DNA of 64,000 nt from Symbiodinium natans (GCA_905221605.1 CAJNDS010000125.1:62001-126000), one strand, 5' to 3'. Positions 50,769 to 61,799 are shown, counted from the first letter of the stretch. Numbers and translations: made by a program. The notes: generated by a model from the letters alone, not told the origin.

Positions 50769-50904
50769 CGTCCTCGAATATCGTCACACTCATGAAATGA
50801 GTGTGCGGCAGACACTCCTTGATCACGCGTTCAACCGCTTGCCATGAAATACGCTCAGAAGCGCCACTGTTGCTGAGGTGGCGGATTTGGCCATACCCTC
50901 CTTC
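50769..50904 (-). CDS. Probable exon, globular-looking
   Basis: Acceptor AAAAGCAG|G, donor GACG|GTATGA, 45 codons reading EGGYGQIRHLSNSGASERIS, WQAVERVIKECLPHTHF and MSVTIFED. Mixed helix/strand composition, no heptamers for several hundred bases around. Family not recognised. Confidence 0.5.
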
Positions 50905-51122
50905 CTGCTTTTCAGAGTGATGCTCCGGCATCCAGCTGTTTTCCAACTAGCTAGCCTCTTTGAGCCAATCTTCTGGTTTAGGCTTTGGGGCGATTGGCCC
51001 TGAAAACCACCTGAAACCTTTCGGGGGGATTTAGGGCTAACCCTAAACCCTAAACCCTAAACCCTAAACCCTAAACCCTAAACCCTAAACCCTAAACCCT
51101 AAACCCTAAGCCATGGACTCGC

Positions 51123-51167
51123 AGGCCCGGCCTGTGCGGGAGAGCTGGGCGCCGGCTCGGCCCTGAC
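51123..51167 (-). CDS. Exon, Pro/Ala/Ser-rich
   Basis: Acceptor TCCGCGAG|G, 45 nt reading VRAEPAPSSPAQAGP, donor CCT|GCGAGT. Confidence 0.6.
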
Positions 51168-51229
51168 CTCGCGGAACTAAGGGCCTCCCTCCTGGTGACC
51201 TTTACTAAGGGGGCTTAGGGCTTAGAAGT

Positions 51230-51338
51230 TTAGGGTTTAGGGTTTAGGGTTTAGGGTTTAGGGTTTAGGGTTTAGGGTTTAGGGTTTAGGGTTTAGGGTT
51301 TAGGGTTTAGGGTTTAGGGTTTAGGGTTTAGGGTTTAG
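51230..51338 (+). repeat. TTTAGGG interstitial array
   Basis: About 15 perfect heptamers, preceded on the far side of the exon by an inverted array at 51,040-51,110. Confidence 0.9.
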
Positions 51339-51694
51339 AGGAAGCTTTGGGGTTCAGGGCTCAGAGGTTAAGGGCTTAGGGTTTACGGGGTTTCGCGATT
51401 GTAGGGTTTTGTTGGCTCGAGCACCGGATTCATTCCGACTCGCACAACCTCCTAAAATGGAAATTCAGGTTCAGCGTTGGCGAAATCTCCCCACAAACCC
51501 TAAACCCTAAACCCTAAACCCTAGTTTGGCCCCAAAAAAAACCCGAAACCCGAAACCCTAAACCTAGGCCTTCAACTCCAGGGTCTGTTAACTGTTGCGT
51601 GACCCCCCCCCCTAAACCCTAAACCCTAAACCCTAAACTCTAAACCCTAAACCCTAAACCCCCCTTAAAAAAAAAAAAAAAAAAACTCCGACGC

Positions 51695-51755
51695 CGAGCG
51701 TCTTCTCTCTGAAGAATGCGTATGGGCACCGGCGGGGCAAACACGGCCCCAGCTC
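51695..51755 (-). CDS. Exon, Cys-rich
   Basis: Acceptor TCCTGTGAG|G, reading ELGPCLPRRCPYAFFREKTL, donor CTCG|GCGTCG. The frame is open upstream (LMSCE), so the acceptor may be AAG|C at 51,770. Confidence 0.65.
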
Positions 51756-52716
51756 CTCACAGGACATGAGCTTCGGTTTAGGGTTTAGGATTTAGGGTTT
51801 AGGATTGAGGCTTTAGGGTTTAGGGTTTAGGTTTTGGGGTTTAGGGTTTAGGGTTTAGGGTTCAAGGTTTAGGGTTCAGGGTTTAGGGTTCAGGGTTTAG
51901 GGGAAGCTTGGGGAGCCTTTGGGAGCCTTTGGGAGCAGTGGGGAGTCTGAGGGAGCCTTGGGTTACACACCTAAACCCTAAACCCTAAACCCTAGACCCT
52001 AAACCCTAAACCCTAAGCCCTAAGCCCTAAGCCCTAAACCCTAAACCCTAAACCCTAAACCCTAAACCCCTAAACCCTAAACCCTAAACCCTGCCTAAAC
52101 CCTAAACCCAAACCCTAAACCCTAAGGAAGGGCAACCAAAGAGGTGTATAACTTTTCTCATGGTTTGGGCGTTAAGTGCTCTAGGGGGCGTAAGCCTCGA
52201 AGCCCCAAAGCACACAGAAACGTAGAGACTCCTTAAGTCGAGGAGACAGCCTCGTCTGCTTTAGGGGGTTTAGGGTTTAGGGTCTAGAGTTTAGGGTTTA
52301 GGGCTTCGGGCTTCGGGTTTAGGACATAGGGTTTAGGGAATTAGGGAGCAAAGCCTCGTCCAGAACTCTTTCAAAAAAATGTCGCGGCCAAGCAGCCCGA
52401 ACCCAGCAGCCCACTCTGACACCGCAAGATCCCTCAGGGGGCCGAAAAATATCCCCCCAAACTCACAAAACAACTACCGAAAGTTCGACAAGCCCAAGTC
52501 CCTGAACCCTAAACCCCTGAACCCCTAATCCCCCAAGTCATAAACCAAAACATGTCCTAAACCTTAACCAACTAAGTACAAACCCTGAATCCCAAACTCT
52601 ACAAAAAAAGACGAAAACTCGATAAACCCTGAACCTTAGACCGAATCAAACTCTAAAATGATATACAGGAAATTCGATACACCCCTGAACCTTAGACCGA
52701 ATCAACTGAACTGCTC
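51756..52716. other. Intron with inverted arrays
   Basis: TTTAGGG/TTCAGGG array at 51,775-51,900, GGGAGCCTTT repeats at 51,908-51,960, CCCTAAA array at 51,970-52,125, unique sequence at 52,130-52,250 and 52,345-52,700 with TTAGACCGAATCAA twice (52,635 and 52,692). Confidence 0.55.
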
Positions 52717-52769
52717 CTTCGTGGGGCGGCGGTGGGGGAGGCGCCATCATGCTCGTGAGCACCACGTAA
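52717..52769 (-). CDS. Exon, hydrophobic then Pro-rich
   Basis: Acceptor GCCCTCAG|T, reading YVVLTSMMAPPPPPPHE, donor GAAG|GAGCAG (GA type). Confidence 0.6.
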
Positions 52770-53117
52770 CTGAGGGCGCTTGTTGCGCTTGAGGTGTGTA
52801 GGCCCTATGAACCCTATAAGTCCCATCTAAGCCCTATAAGCCCTATAAGCCCTGAGCCCTAAACCCTAAGCTCGAAACCCGAAACCCTAGACCCTAAGCC
52901 CTAAACCAGGCTTAGGGCTTCGTTGGATTGTGACTAGGACTATACTATACTGGAACTAGTCAAAAGGTGGACAAAGAATCGACTTGAACATTCGTGGGCC
53001 CTTACACTGAATATTCTGAAGTATCCACAATTGGAAGTTTCGGGTTTTTAACATCCGAAAGAGAAAGAAGCCCTTTGAACCCAACACATATCCTCGCCCT
53101 CGCTTAGCTCCATTAAC
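52770..53117. other. Intron, mostly unique
   Basis: CCCTATAAG repeats at 52,805-52,855, few CCCTAAA words to 52,905, unique AT-leaning sequence at 52,920-53,090. Confidence 0.5.
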
Positions 53118-53189
53118 TGGGAAGCCGAGGCACTCAGCCATCTGCTCCTTGCTGAGATGCTGCGCATCCTTTCTTTTCTGGGCAGGCAC
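53118..53189 (-). CDS. Exon, helical
   Basis: Acceptor GTGGGGCCAG|G, reading VPAQKRKDAQHLSKEQMAEC then LGFP, donor CCA|GTTAAT. The frame stays open beyond (VNGAKRGRGY), so the donor could be later. Confidence 0.65.
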
Positions 53190-53865
53190 CTGGCCCCACA
53201 TGGAGAAGGGTTAGGGTTTAGGGTTCAGGGTTCAGGGTTCAGGGTTCAGGGTTTAGGGTTTAGGGTTTAGGGTTTAGGGTTTGGGGTTTGGGGTTTAGGG
53301 TTTGGGGTTTAGGGTTCCGGGTCTTGCGGGCTTTGGGTTAAGGTGCTTGAGCCTTTAAAGGCCCCTAAGCCCTGAACACTAAAGGCCCCGAAACCAGCAC
53401 TCAGACGCATCCTAAAGCGCGTAAAGCCTAAAGCCCGCAACGCCCTCAAGCCCCAAAACCCTGAACCGCAAGCAACCGAAATTAACTGGGCTTTTCCCCC
53501 AAATCCAGTGGGGGTACCCCAATTCCTCAAGAGGCACCCTATTATGCGAAACCCCCACAAATTAAGCCCTACGACCCCTGAAGACAACCTAAAACTCCTG
53601 CGGATTTGCATTCTCGTCTCTACCTCCTAAGCACCAAGCCTTGTTCCTAAACCTAATCATGCCAGTATACAGAACCCTGCATTCAAGCTTGACGTGCAAA
53701 AACGTTACACCCCAGACGCCTAAACCCTAAACCCTAAACCCTAAACACCAAACACCAAACCCCAAACCCCAAACCCCAAACCCCAAACCCCAAACCCTAA
53801 ACCCTAAACCCTAAACCCTACCGCCCTAAACCCCCACAGCCTCGGGGGCGGGGCTTGGTGCGGAC
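53190..53865. other. Intron with inverted arrays
   Basis: TTCAGGG/TTTAGGG array at 53,210-53,315, unique sequence at 53,330-53,715, CCCTAAA/CCCCAAA array at 53,722-53,820. Confidence 0.65.
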
Positions 53866-53910
53866 GCCGTCTGCGGCCGCTGCAGAAGGCGAGGTCGTGT
53901 TCCCTCCTTT
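53866..53910 (-). CDS. Exon, Ser/Ala-rich
   Basis: Acceptor GTGCCACAG|A, reading KGGNTTSPSAAAADG, donor GGC|GTCCGC. The frame continues open (VRTKPRPRG). Confidence 0.55.
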
Positions 53911-54041
53911 CTGTGGCACTTTGGGGTTCGGCGTCCCTACAGGCCCTAAACCCTAAACGGGACCCTAAACGACCTAAACACTAAACCCTAAACCCTAAAC
54001 TCCAAACCCTAAACCCTAAACCCTAAACCCTAAACCCTGAC
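53911..54041. other. Short 131-nt intron
   Basis: CCCTAAA words with ACCTAAACACTAAA variants fill most of it; no TTTAGGG partner. Confidence 0.5.
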
Positions 54042-54086
54042 TTGGAGAAGTGGCCACTCATACTCAGGCCGGAACCTTGCCCAAGC
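54042..54086 (-). CDS. Exon, aromatic-rich
   Basis: Acceptor GCTGCGCAG|G, 45 nt reading AWARFRPEYEWPLLQ, donor CAA|GTCAGG. The frame is open upstream (PTEQAAQ). Confidence 0.7.
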
Positions 54087-54130
54087 CTGCGCAGCTTGCT
54101 CTGTGGGGCGGATGAGGATTCAGGGTGTGG

Positions 54131-54353
54131 TTTGGGGTCTAGGGTTTAGGGTTTAGGGTTTAGGGTTTAGGGTTTAGGGTTTAGGGTTTAGGGTTTAGGG
54201 TTTAGGGTTTAGGGTTTAGGGTTGAGGGTTTAGGGTTTAGGGTTTAGGGTTTAGGGTTTAGGGTTTCGGGTTTCGGGTTTCGGGTTTGGGGTTTGGGGTT
54301 TGGGGTTTAGGGTTTAGGGTTTAGGGTTTAGGGTTTAGGGTTTAGGGTTTAGG
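54131..54353 (+). repeat. TTTAGGG array with TTTCGGG and TTTGGGG blocks
   Basis: About 30 units; variants are clustered (TTTCGGG x3 then TTTGGGG x4 near 54,265-54,305) rather than scattered. Confidence 0.9.
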
Positions 54354-54490
54354 GCTAGGGTTTCGGGCTTGGGGTATGATGTTTTGTTTCTTCCTGGTTT
54401 GCGGCGCGGCGTGACTGCACCCCACTGTGACAACCACAGTTTTGGGGTGTGCAGGATTGAAGGTGTACCCCAACCCGACAACCCCTACGA

Positions 54491-54604
54491 CCCTTGGCTG
54501 CTCTTAGCAGAGTAGCTATAAATTTAGTTTTTAGCTGCCTTATTAAGAAACCCAATAAACCCAAAAAGGCTAAAGATGTAAAGTTACAGTAAAGCACCAC
54601 AAAG
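54491..54604 (+). repeat. Dispersed 115-bp repeat, copy 2
   Basis: Second copy of the 18,508-18,624 sequence; shares AACCCAATAAACCCAAAAAG and GTAAAGCACCACA. Confidence 0.75.
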
Positions 54605-55022
54605 GACCTTAATCAACGAGCTCTGCTTCAGCCTCACCCCGGGAAGAACGCCCGAAATCTCCGTAAACTGAACATGAGGTCCCCATCCTACCACGTGATT
54701 TCCCAACCGAGCCCCAAACCCCGAACCCTGAATCCAAGCTACGAACTCTAAACCGAATCTTAGGGGCGCCCTAAGCTCCATATTTGGTAGTTTCCGCAAG
54801 TATGGGGTACAGTAGGGGTACCCTTTCTGGAGGGGTACCCCTTTCTGGGGGTCTCCTTTAAGGGGATTCTGATCCCGACTTTGGGAACATGCCCCTACGT
54901 AACTAAACCCTAAACCCTGAACCCTAAACCCTAAACCCTAAACCCTAAACCCTAAACCCTAAACCCTAAACGGGGGAAGGGGGGCCAAAAAGGCAGCCAA
55001 GCAAAGCAGGGCGCGGCCCTGC

Positions 55023-55065
55023 CTATGGGCTTCTGATGATGGTTCACGGCATGGCCATTCATCTC
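55023..55065 (-). CDS. Exon, His-rich
   Basis: Acceptor CTAAGCAG|G, reading EMNGHAVNHHQKPI, donor ATAG|GCAGGG. Confidence 0.6.
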
Positions 55066-55865
55066 CTGCTTAGGGTTTAGGGTTTAGGGTTTAGGGTTTA
55101 GGGTTTGGGGTTTAGGGTGTAGGGTTTAGGGTTTAGGGTTTAGGGTTTAGGGTGTAGGGTTTAGGGTTTAGGGTTTAGGGTTTAGGGTTTAGGGTTTAGG
55201 GTGTAGGGTTTAGGGTTTAGGGTTTAGGGTTTAGGGTTTAGGGTTTAGGTTTTAGGGTTTAGGGTTTAGGGTTTAGGGTTTAGGGTCCCTCCCTCTCTCC
55301 CCAAACGAAAGGCGAACTTGGGATTTCAGGGACCTTGGGACTTTAGGAGTTTTAGGGGCTTCAGGCACTTTAGGGACTTGAGGGGGCTTTAGGGCTTCTG
55401 GGTGTAGGCCTGGAGAAGGTTGGGGTCCATGCGACTCCAACTGTGCCATCAGTCGGGAGGCGTTCTGCAACGATCGGACCAGCGGACGGACCATTCCCCA
55501 GATTGGGGAACCCCCTTCGAGTTCCCCTCCAAAATGCGAGAATTCCTTAATTCTACTTCTAGCTCCCCCCCCCCCCCACAAAAAAAACGAGAATTCCTTA
55601 GTTCTAGCAAGCCAAAGAAAGCTTATTCTAGCCATCCCCAGAGAGTGTACCCCCGATGTTCGGAAAGCCACACATCTGATTCTTTCAAGACCGACACGAA
55701 CCTTTTAACCTGAGGCCCGCCTGAAGACCCCAAACCCTATAAACCCTATAAACCCTATAAACCCTATAAACCCTATAAACCCTATGAACTCTATAAGCCC
55801 TAAAACACCCTGTAGACCCTATAAACCCCATAAACCGAAACTCCAATCCCGCAAGACTTCACGAC
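55066..55865. other. Intron with TTTAGGG array and decamer repeat
   Basis: TTTAGGG array at 55,072-55,287 with GTAGGGT variants, unique sequence at 55,290-55,720 containing a C-run at 55,565-55,577, CCCTATAAA array at 55,735-55,800. Confidence 0.6.
55735..55800 (-). repeat. ACCCTATAAA decamer array
   Basis: Six to seven copies of a 10-bp heptamer derivative. Confidence 0.8.
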
Positions 55866-55904
55866 CGGCGTCCTTCCCCGGCTTCTGCCTTGGCTGTGCA
55901 CACT
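55866..55904 (-). CDS. Exon, Ser/Arg-rich
   Basis: Acceptor AGCCCAAG|A, 39 nt reading SVHSQGRSRGRTP, donor CCG|GTCGTG. A shorter form ending CAAG|GCAGAA is possible. Confidence 0.55.
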
Positions 55905-56093
55905 CTTGGGCTTAGGATCCGGGATTTCGTCATGGGTTTAGGGTTTAGGGTTTAGGGTTTAGGGTTTAGGGTTTAGGGTTTAGGGTTTAGGGTTTAGGGT
56001 TTAGGGTTTAGGGTTTAGGGTTTAGCGTTCCCCTTACTACCCACCTCCAATCCTGTTCAAGCGGGAGGTAGTGCAGGATCCCATGACAACAAC
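55905..56093. other. Short intron with TTTAGGG array
   Basis: TTTAGGG array at 55,936-56,027 and unique flanks. Confidence 0.6.
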
Positions 56094-56118
56094 CTGCGGT
56101 TGCTTCAAGGCCCTGGCT
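56094..56118 (-). CDS. Micro-exon
   Basis: Acceptor TGGTACAAG|A, reading SQGLEATA, donor GCAG|GTTGTT. The upstream frame is open (TVAGWYK). Confidence 0.5.
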
Positions 56119-57039
56119 CTTGTACCAGCCGGCCACGGTTAGTTTAGGGATTTCGAGTTTAGAGTTTAGAGTTTAAGGTTTAGGGTTCAGGGTTTAGGTT
56201 TTAGGGTTTAGGGTTTAGGGTTTAGGAGGGCCCCAACCCCCCTAAAATCAAGGCAAAACATGTTCGTGAACCTTCTTCAAGGATAAACCCTGAAGCCCTG
56301 CACCCTATAAAAGCACAGCCTTAAAGTGCTAACTAAACCCTACGACCCTAGGAACGCTAGGCATCGGAGGACGCAACGACGCAACAGCGACTAGACCACA
56401 AACCCTTCTAGCGTTGTAGGGTTACTCCCCACTACTCCCTAAGGCTCCTTAAGCTTTTCTAAGGTTCCCTGGGTACCTTCCCCCCAATGAAGCCGCCTAA
56501 CCCTAAACCCTAAGCCCTATAAATCATAAATCCTAAACCCTAAACCCTAAACCCTAAATCCCCCTCCCTGAAGAACGCTAGAATAACAAGACCATCTAAC
56601 AAGAACAAAGCCATGTGCCGAGGTGCTCCGGCGAGTTTTCCCGCAAGAGCCTCGGTTTCAAAGATTTGGACATTTGGGGCTCTAGAGGATTTATAGGGTT
56701 CAGGGTTTGTAGGGTTTTTTAAAGCTTTAAAGAGTTTATAGGGTTTATCGGGTTTAGGGTTCGAGGTTTTGTGGTTTGAGAGGTTTGGGGTTGCATGCAG
56801 CGATGAAAAATCAAAGCCTGGGGTTGCGTCCCAAGCCTGATAAAGTCCTCCAAACCCACCCCCTCAGATCTAAGGATCCATGGGACATGGCAACTGGTGA
56901 CCGCAGTGCTTCTTTGGGTGGCTGTTTAAAATCCCACTTCTTGCCCTAACTTACACCCCAAGCCCACCCAAACGCAAAGCTCCAAAGACCCCAGTCCCTA
57001 AACCCTAAACCCTAAACCCTAAACCCTCAGGTTCTGCAC
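56119..57039. other. Introns around the 56.6-kb exon
   Basis: TTTAGGG variants at 56,140-56,225, unique sequence to 56,500, CCCTAAA words at 56,530-56,560, unique sequence at 56,660-56,995, CCCTAAA array at 57,000-57,028. Confidence 0.5.
56619..56650 (-). CDS. Possible micro-exon
   Basis: Acceptor AAACCGAG|G, reading ALAGKLAGAP, donor CTCG|GCACAT. Confidence 0.45.
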
Positions 57040-57091
57040 CCATCAAGGCAAGGCGCACTTTGCGGTGGGTCGGCTGCTGGTATGGCTCAAC
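57040..57091 (-). CDS. Exon beside the CA microsatellite
   Basis: Acceptor CCTGGCAAG|G, reading VEPYQQPTHRKVRLALM, donor ATGG|GTGCAG. The acceptor lies only about 17 nt from a 666-bp dinucleotide run, so in sense the intron ends in (TG)n. Confidence 0.7.
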
Positions 57092-57108
57092 CTTGCCAGG
57101 TGCACACG

Positions 57109-57774
<666 letters not shown>

Positions 57775-57777
<3 letters not shown>

Positions 57778-58610
57778 GTTTAGGGGCCATTCTGCGTCGG
57801 GGCCCACCATTCTTGCCTCTGGGGTTTTGGAGTTTTAAGTTCGGGGGTTTGGGGCTTGTAAGGGTTTGGGGTTTAGGGTTTAGGGTTTGGGGCTGAGGGT
57901 TTAGGGCTTAGGGATAGACATAGGGGTTTGGGCAGGGCTCTGCCAAAACGAAGCCTCGACACATACAACTTCCAGCCCAACAATCCTCACCCTCCGCCCC
58001 CCAACACCCGAAACCCAAAAACCCTGAACCCTAAACATACAACCCTAAACCTTAAACCCTGAACCCTAAACTCTAATCTGCCCTAGACCCTAAGCTGCCC
58101 CAGGTGCTGAAGCTTATAGCCTCCAAGCGCGTGGTAAACAACGAAAACGCAACTCAACGCCTAAACCCTAAACCCTAAGCCCTTACAAGTCCCCTACATC
58201 GGGAGCAGGAGAGGGAGCTTGGGGTTGTCACAGCGAAGGGCCGCGACAGAGATTCGCCAAGGGACAGGCTCAGGGTTTAGGGTTTAGGGTATAGGGTATA
58301 GGGTATAGGGGGTTCAGTGTTTAGGGTTTAGGGTTTAGGGTTTAGGGTTTAGGGTTTAGGGCTCAGGGTTTAGGGTTTAGGGCTCAGGGTTTAGGGTTTA
58401 GGGTTTAGGGTATAGGGTATAGCGTTTAGTGTTTCGGGTTTAGGGTTTAGGGTTTAGGGTTTAGGGTTTAGGGTTTAGTTTAGGGTGAAATTGTTGGGTT
58501 TAGGGCTTAAGGTTTAGGGTTTAAACTCTGAAGCCTAAACCCTAAAAACCCTCAGCTCCACAGAGATCAACTTCCGATCTTTTTGGGGAGAGGGAGAGTC
58601 TGGACGGGGC
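57775..58610. other. Intron with mixed arrays
   Basis: Unique patch, CCCTAAA words at 58,025-58,070, weak exon-like stretch at 58,206-58,267 (both strands open), TTTAGGG/TATAGGG array at 58,275-58,480. Confidence 0.55.
58275..58480 (+). repeat. TTTAGGG array with TATAGGG blocks
   Basis: TATAGGG copies occur in clusters (58,288-58,310 and 58,408-58,420) inside a TTTAGGG array. Confidence 0.85.
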
Positions 58611-58634
58611 CTTCCGCTGCAACAGGAGCTGCCC
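58611..58634 (-). CDS. Possible micro-exon
   Basis: Acceptor GCTGCCAG|G, 24 nt reading GQLLLQRK, donor AAG|GCCCCG. Other frames are open over the same stretch. Confidence 0.4.
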
Positions 58635-59731
58635 CTGGCAGCGTCAGGGTTCCAGGTAGAGGTATAGGGTTTAGGGTAAAAATAGGGGCCGCCCTATAAT
58701 AAGGACCCCCAAAATAACGCAAAATAACGCAGAATCAACGAGCAAAGACAAACTTAAGGCCCTTAGGATTCAGGGTTTATGGCTTAGGCACCCTGTGCCC
58801 CACAAACCCTACAAACCCTATAAACCCTATAAACCCTCGGAATAACTCCTTTAGTCTCAGACTTCAACTCTAGCCTGGCCCTGAACCCAAAAGAGCTCTC
58901 ATTAGAGGGGGAGAAAAAGGCGCCTAAATCCAGAGCCCCCCTACCATCATGAGTTCCCCTACTAACCCCCCTCCATACTAGCCCTCCTAGGTTCCCGCCT
59001 TCAGTAACCTGAATTAGGCTCAATAATCCCGAAATACCCGGAGGGGGGGGGGGGGGGGGGGTAGTGTAGAGGGGGTTTAGTAGGGGAAACGATGAGGGTC
59101 GGCCCGTCACCCCAGAAGGCCTGAAACGCTAAAACTTCGCACCCCCAAAACACCCCCTCAACCTTAAACCCTAAGCCCTAAACCCTAAGCCCCAAGCCTT
59201 AAACCCTAAACCCTAAACCCTAAACTCCACGAAGCCAGGAACTCTAAACCCAAACACACCTTGACCCGTACACTCCACCCGAAGATAAGGTTTAGGGTTT
59301 AGGGTTAGAGACTTGGGCCCTGAAGCTACTTTTTTGAGAACCCCTTCAAGGCCCAAGTAAACCCTAAACCCTAAACCCTAAACCCCTAAACCCTAAACCC
59401 TAAACCCTAAACATATGGGTACATGGACCCCTAGTCTGAGGTTGGGACCCTGGGGCCCTAAGTATGGCCCCTTTACCTTATGGTAAAAAGGGATCCGAAG
59501 CATGGGCCCTTAATATAGGTATAGTGTTGTTTTTCTTTTCTAGGGGTCTCCTTGTTCATTGTTGGGAGAATATTTAAAAATTTAAACTTGTTATTCCGTA
59601 TTGGGTGTATAAGTACCCTCAAACATGTAAAATGATACCCAACTATGACAAAGTCTTCTTCTAAGGGACCCAGATGAAGGGCCCATACTTGGAATCTTGG
59701 AGTCATAGTATTCCCGAGCCTCGACCAGCAC
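58635..59731. other. Intron, mostly unique
   Basis: Unique sequence at 58,680-59,130 with a G run (59,041-59,061), CCCTAAA array at 59,165-59,225 and 59,360-59,412, AT-leaning unique sequence at 59,415-59,700. Confidence 0.5.
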
Positions 59732-59767
59732 CTCAGCCGCCGGGTATCCGCTGGGAGGCAGCTTTGT
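59732..59767 (-). CDS. Exon
   Basis: Acceptor CCTTTGCAG|A, 36 nt reading TKLPPSGYPAAE, donor GAG|GTGCTG. The frame remains open (VLVEAREYYDSK), so the donor may be at GAG|GCTCGG. Confidence 0.65.
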
Positions 59768-60259
59768 CTGCAAAGGGGTGGTCTTTTGGGGTTTGGGGTT
59801 TAGGGTTTAGGATTTAGGGCTTAGGGTTTTGGGGGGTTCAGGGGGTTTGGGATTTAGGGCTTCGGTGGTTTTGGGGGTCCAGGGCGTAGGGCGAAGGCGT
59901 GCAGGGTTCAGGGTTCGGGCAGCAAAATCAGAAACCCAGGACCGTTATGCTTCAAAATTAGCGCCGAAGCTTGCCCTAGCCAGCAGGAAGCTGGCTTAGA
60001 CTCTAAGCCCTTCCACTGCTCACGATTCTTGAGTTCGACGGGATCGTGGGTTTAGGCTTTCATGACGCTCTAAACCATAAACCCCCCCAAAGCCCAAAAA
60101 CCAAAAAGTTGCACCCCAAATAAACCAACAGCTTTCAACTCTAAACCACAAACCCCTAAACCCGAAACCCCGAAAACCTAAACCCGAAACCCTGAAAACC
60201 CTCAACCCGAAACCCCAAAGCCGCAAAGGCCCTGTGCCCGGCAAAAGAGCACTTGAGGC
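59768..60259. other. Intron, sparse heptamers
   Basis: TTTAGGG variants at 59,790-59,920, unique patch, imperfect CCCGAAACC words at 60,140-60,220. Confidence 0.5.
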
Positions 60260-60283
60260 CTTGATGCCCGCATCATCCTGGAC
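60260..60283 (-). CDS. Micro-exon
   Basis: Acceptor GAGACCAG|G, 24 nt reading VQDDAGIK, donor AAG|GCCTCA. Confidence 0.5.
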
Positions 60284-61255
60284 CTGGTCTCAGAACCCTA
60301 AACCCTAAACCCTAAACCCTAAACCCTAAACCCTAAACCCTAAGCCCTAAACCCTAAACCCTAAACCCTACATCTGCGGTTTTTTCTGTTCGCAATTGCT
60401 CCAGTCCTTTAGGGCTTTTAGGGCTTCTAGGGCTTCTAGGGCTTTTAGGGGTTTAGGGGGTTTATCTGTTATTCAGGGCTTAGGGCTTTTGGGGCTAAGG
60501 GCTTTTTGAGGGTTCGGGCTTTTAGAAGTTAGGGCTTAGAGGTGCGGACCCTAAACCCTGACACCCTGAATCCTAAACTCTGGACCCTGACACCCTCTCC
60601 GAGACCCCGCCAGTTAGGGAGTGGGGAGGGGGGAAGAGCGGTGCAAGGGCTTGAGAAGGTTGGCTTCAGAAGGCTTTTTTGCTTTGTGGGGGGGAGGGGG
60701 GGTTCGGGCTCAGGTGGAAGTTGTTCGGGATGTTGGGCGATGGAGGGATCGGCGGAACCGGATTCTACCAGAAGAATCCCTAAACCACCCTAAACCCTAA
60801 ACCCTAAACCCTGAACCCTAAACCCTAAACCCTAAACCCTAAACCCTAAACCCTGAACCCTAGCTACCTTTTTGGGCTTGCAGGTCTAGGGTGCAGCGCT
60901 TCAGTGTCGGAACGTGAGTCGAAGCTTTATGGGATTTCCTAGCGAGTCGCATGTGGGGTGTTTGGCCACCTTGTATATAAGCAGGAATACAAACTCATTA
61001 ACCCTAAACCCTGAACACTCTAAAAAAGCCCCATAAGCCCTATCTAAGCCCTGCAAACAAGTACTCGGGTTGAAGGTTCGGGATTTGGCTTACAATCGGA
61101 GTCGCGCGGCCACATCCGCAACCAGGACCCCAAACCCCAGAAGCCCAATGAGCCCTATAAACCCTACTAACACTCTGAACCCTATCAACCCTATAAACCC
61201 TATAAGCCCTATCAACCCGAAACCCTATCAACCCTAAACCCTAGCAACCCTGAAC
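60284..61255. other. Intron with CCCTAAA arrays
   Basis: CCCTAAA array at 60,297-60,370, TTCTAGGGC repeats at 60,410-60,450, unique patch, CCCTAAA array at 60,785-60,862, unique patch with CCCTATAAACC words at 61,155-61,250. Confidence 0.55.
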
Positions 61256-61310
61256 CGGTCTTCCAATATGCCTCGGCATGGGTCGTCTCCTCTCGCGGTG
61301 GCGTGCCAAC
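61256..61310 (-). CDS. Exon
   Basis: Acceptor GTTCGCCAG|G, reading VGTPPREETTHAEAYWKT, donor ACCG|GTTCAGGG. The donor again lies in a heptamer variant. Confidence 0.75.
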
Positions 61311-61597
61311 CTGGCGAACCCATGTGGCTTTAGGATTTCGAGGTTTAGGGTTTAGGGTTTAAGTAGGGTTTCGGGTTTACGGTTTAAGGATTTGGAGTTG
61401 AGGATATCGAATTAGGGTTTAGGCGTTAGGACTAAGTGCTTAGGGTTTGCTTGAAATTCATAGGCAGCTCTCTTAGAATCCCTAAACCCTAAACCTTAAA
61501 CCCTAAACCCTAAACCCTAAAGGTTATATGTACTTCTACAGAAGCTCTGTATAGATCAAGGCCTTAGGGCGGTTTTGGGCTCAGGCCTTTTCAGGTT

Positions 61598-61760
61598 TAG
61601 GGTTTAGGGTTTAGGGTTTAGGGTTTACGGTTTACGGTTTAGGGTTTAGGGTTTGGGGTTTAGGGTTTAGGGTTTAGGGTTTAGGGTTTAGGGTTTAGGG
61701 TTTAGGGTTTAGGGTTTAGGGTTTAGGGTTTAGGGTTTAGGGTTAGGGTTTAGGGTTTAG
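61598..61760 (+). repeat. TTTAGGG interstitial array
   Basis: About 23 heptamers with two TTTACGG variants near 61,625-61,640. Confidence 0.9.
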
Positions 61761-61799
61761 GGCCCTCAGGAGAATTCTAAGAACCCATGCGGGGAGGGC

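Larger units (their letters stand above)
50905..51694. other. Introns around the 51.1-kb exon
   Basis: CCCTAAA array at 51,040-51,110, TTTAGGG array at 51,230-51,338, CCCTAAA words at 51,495-51,522 and 51,611-51,660, A run at 51,667-51,685. Confidence 0.6.
54087..55022. other. Intron with inverted arrays and the dispersed repeat
   Basis: TTTAGGG array at 54,131-54,353, dispersed repeat at 54,491-54,604, unique sequence with GGGGTACC words at 54,605-54,900, CCCTAAA array at 54,905-54,970. Confidence 0.6.
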
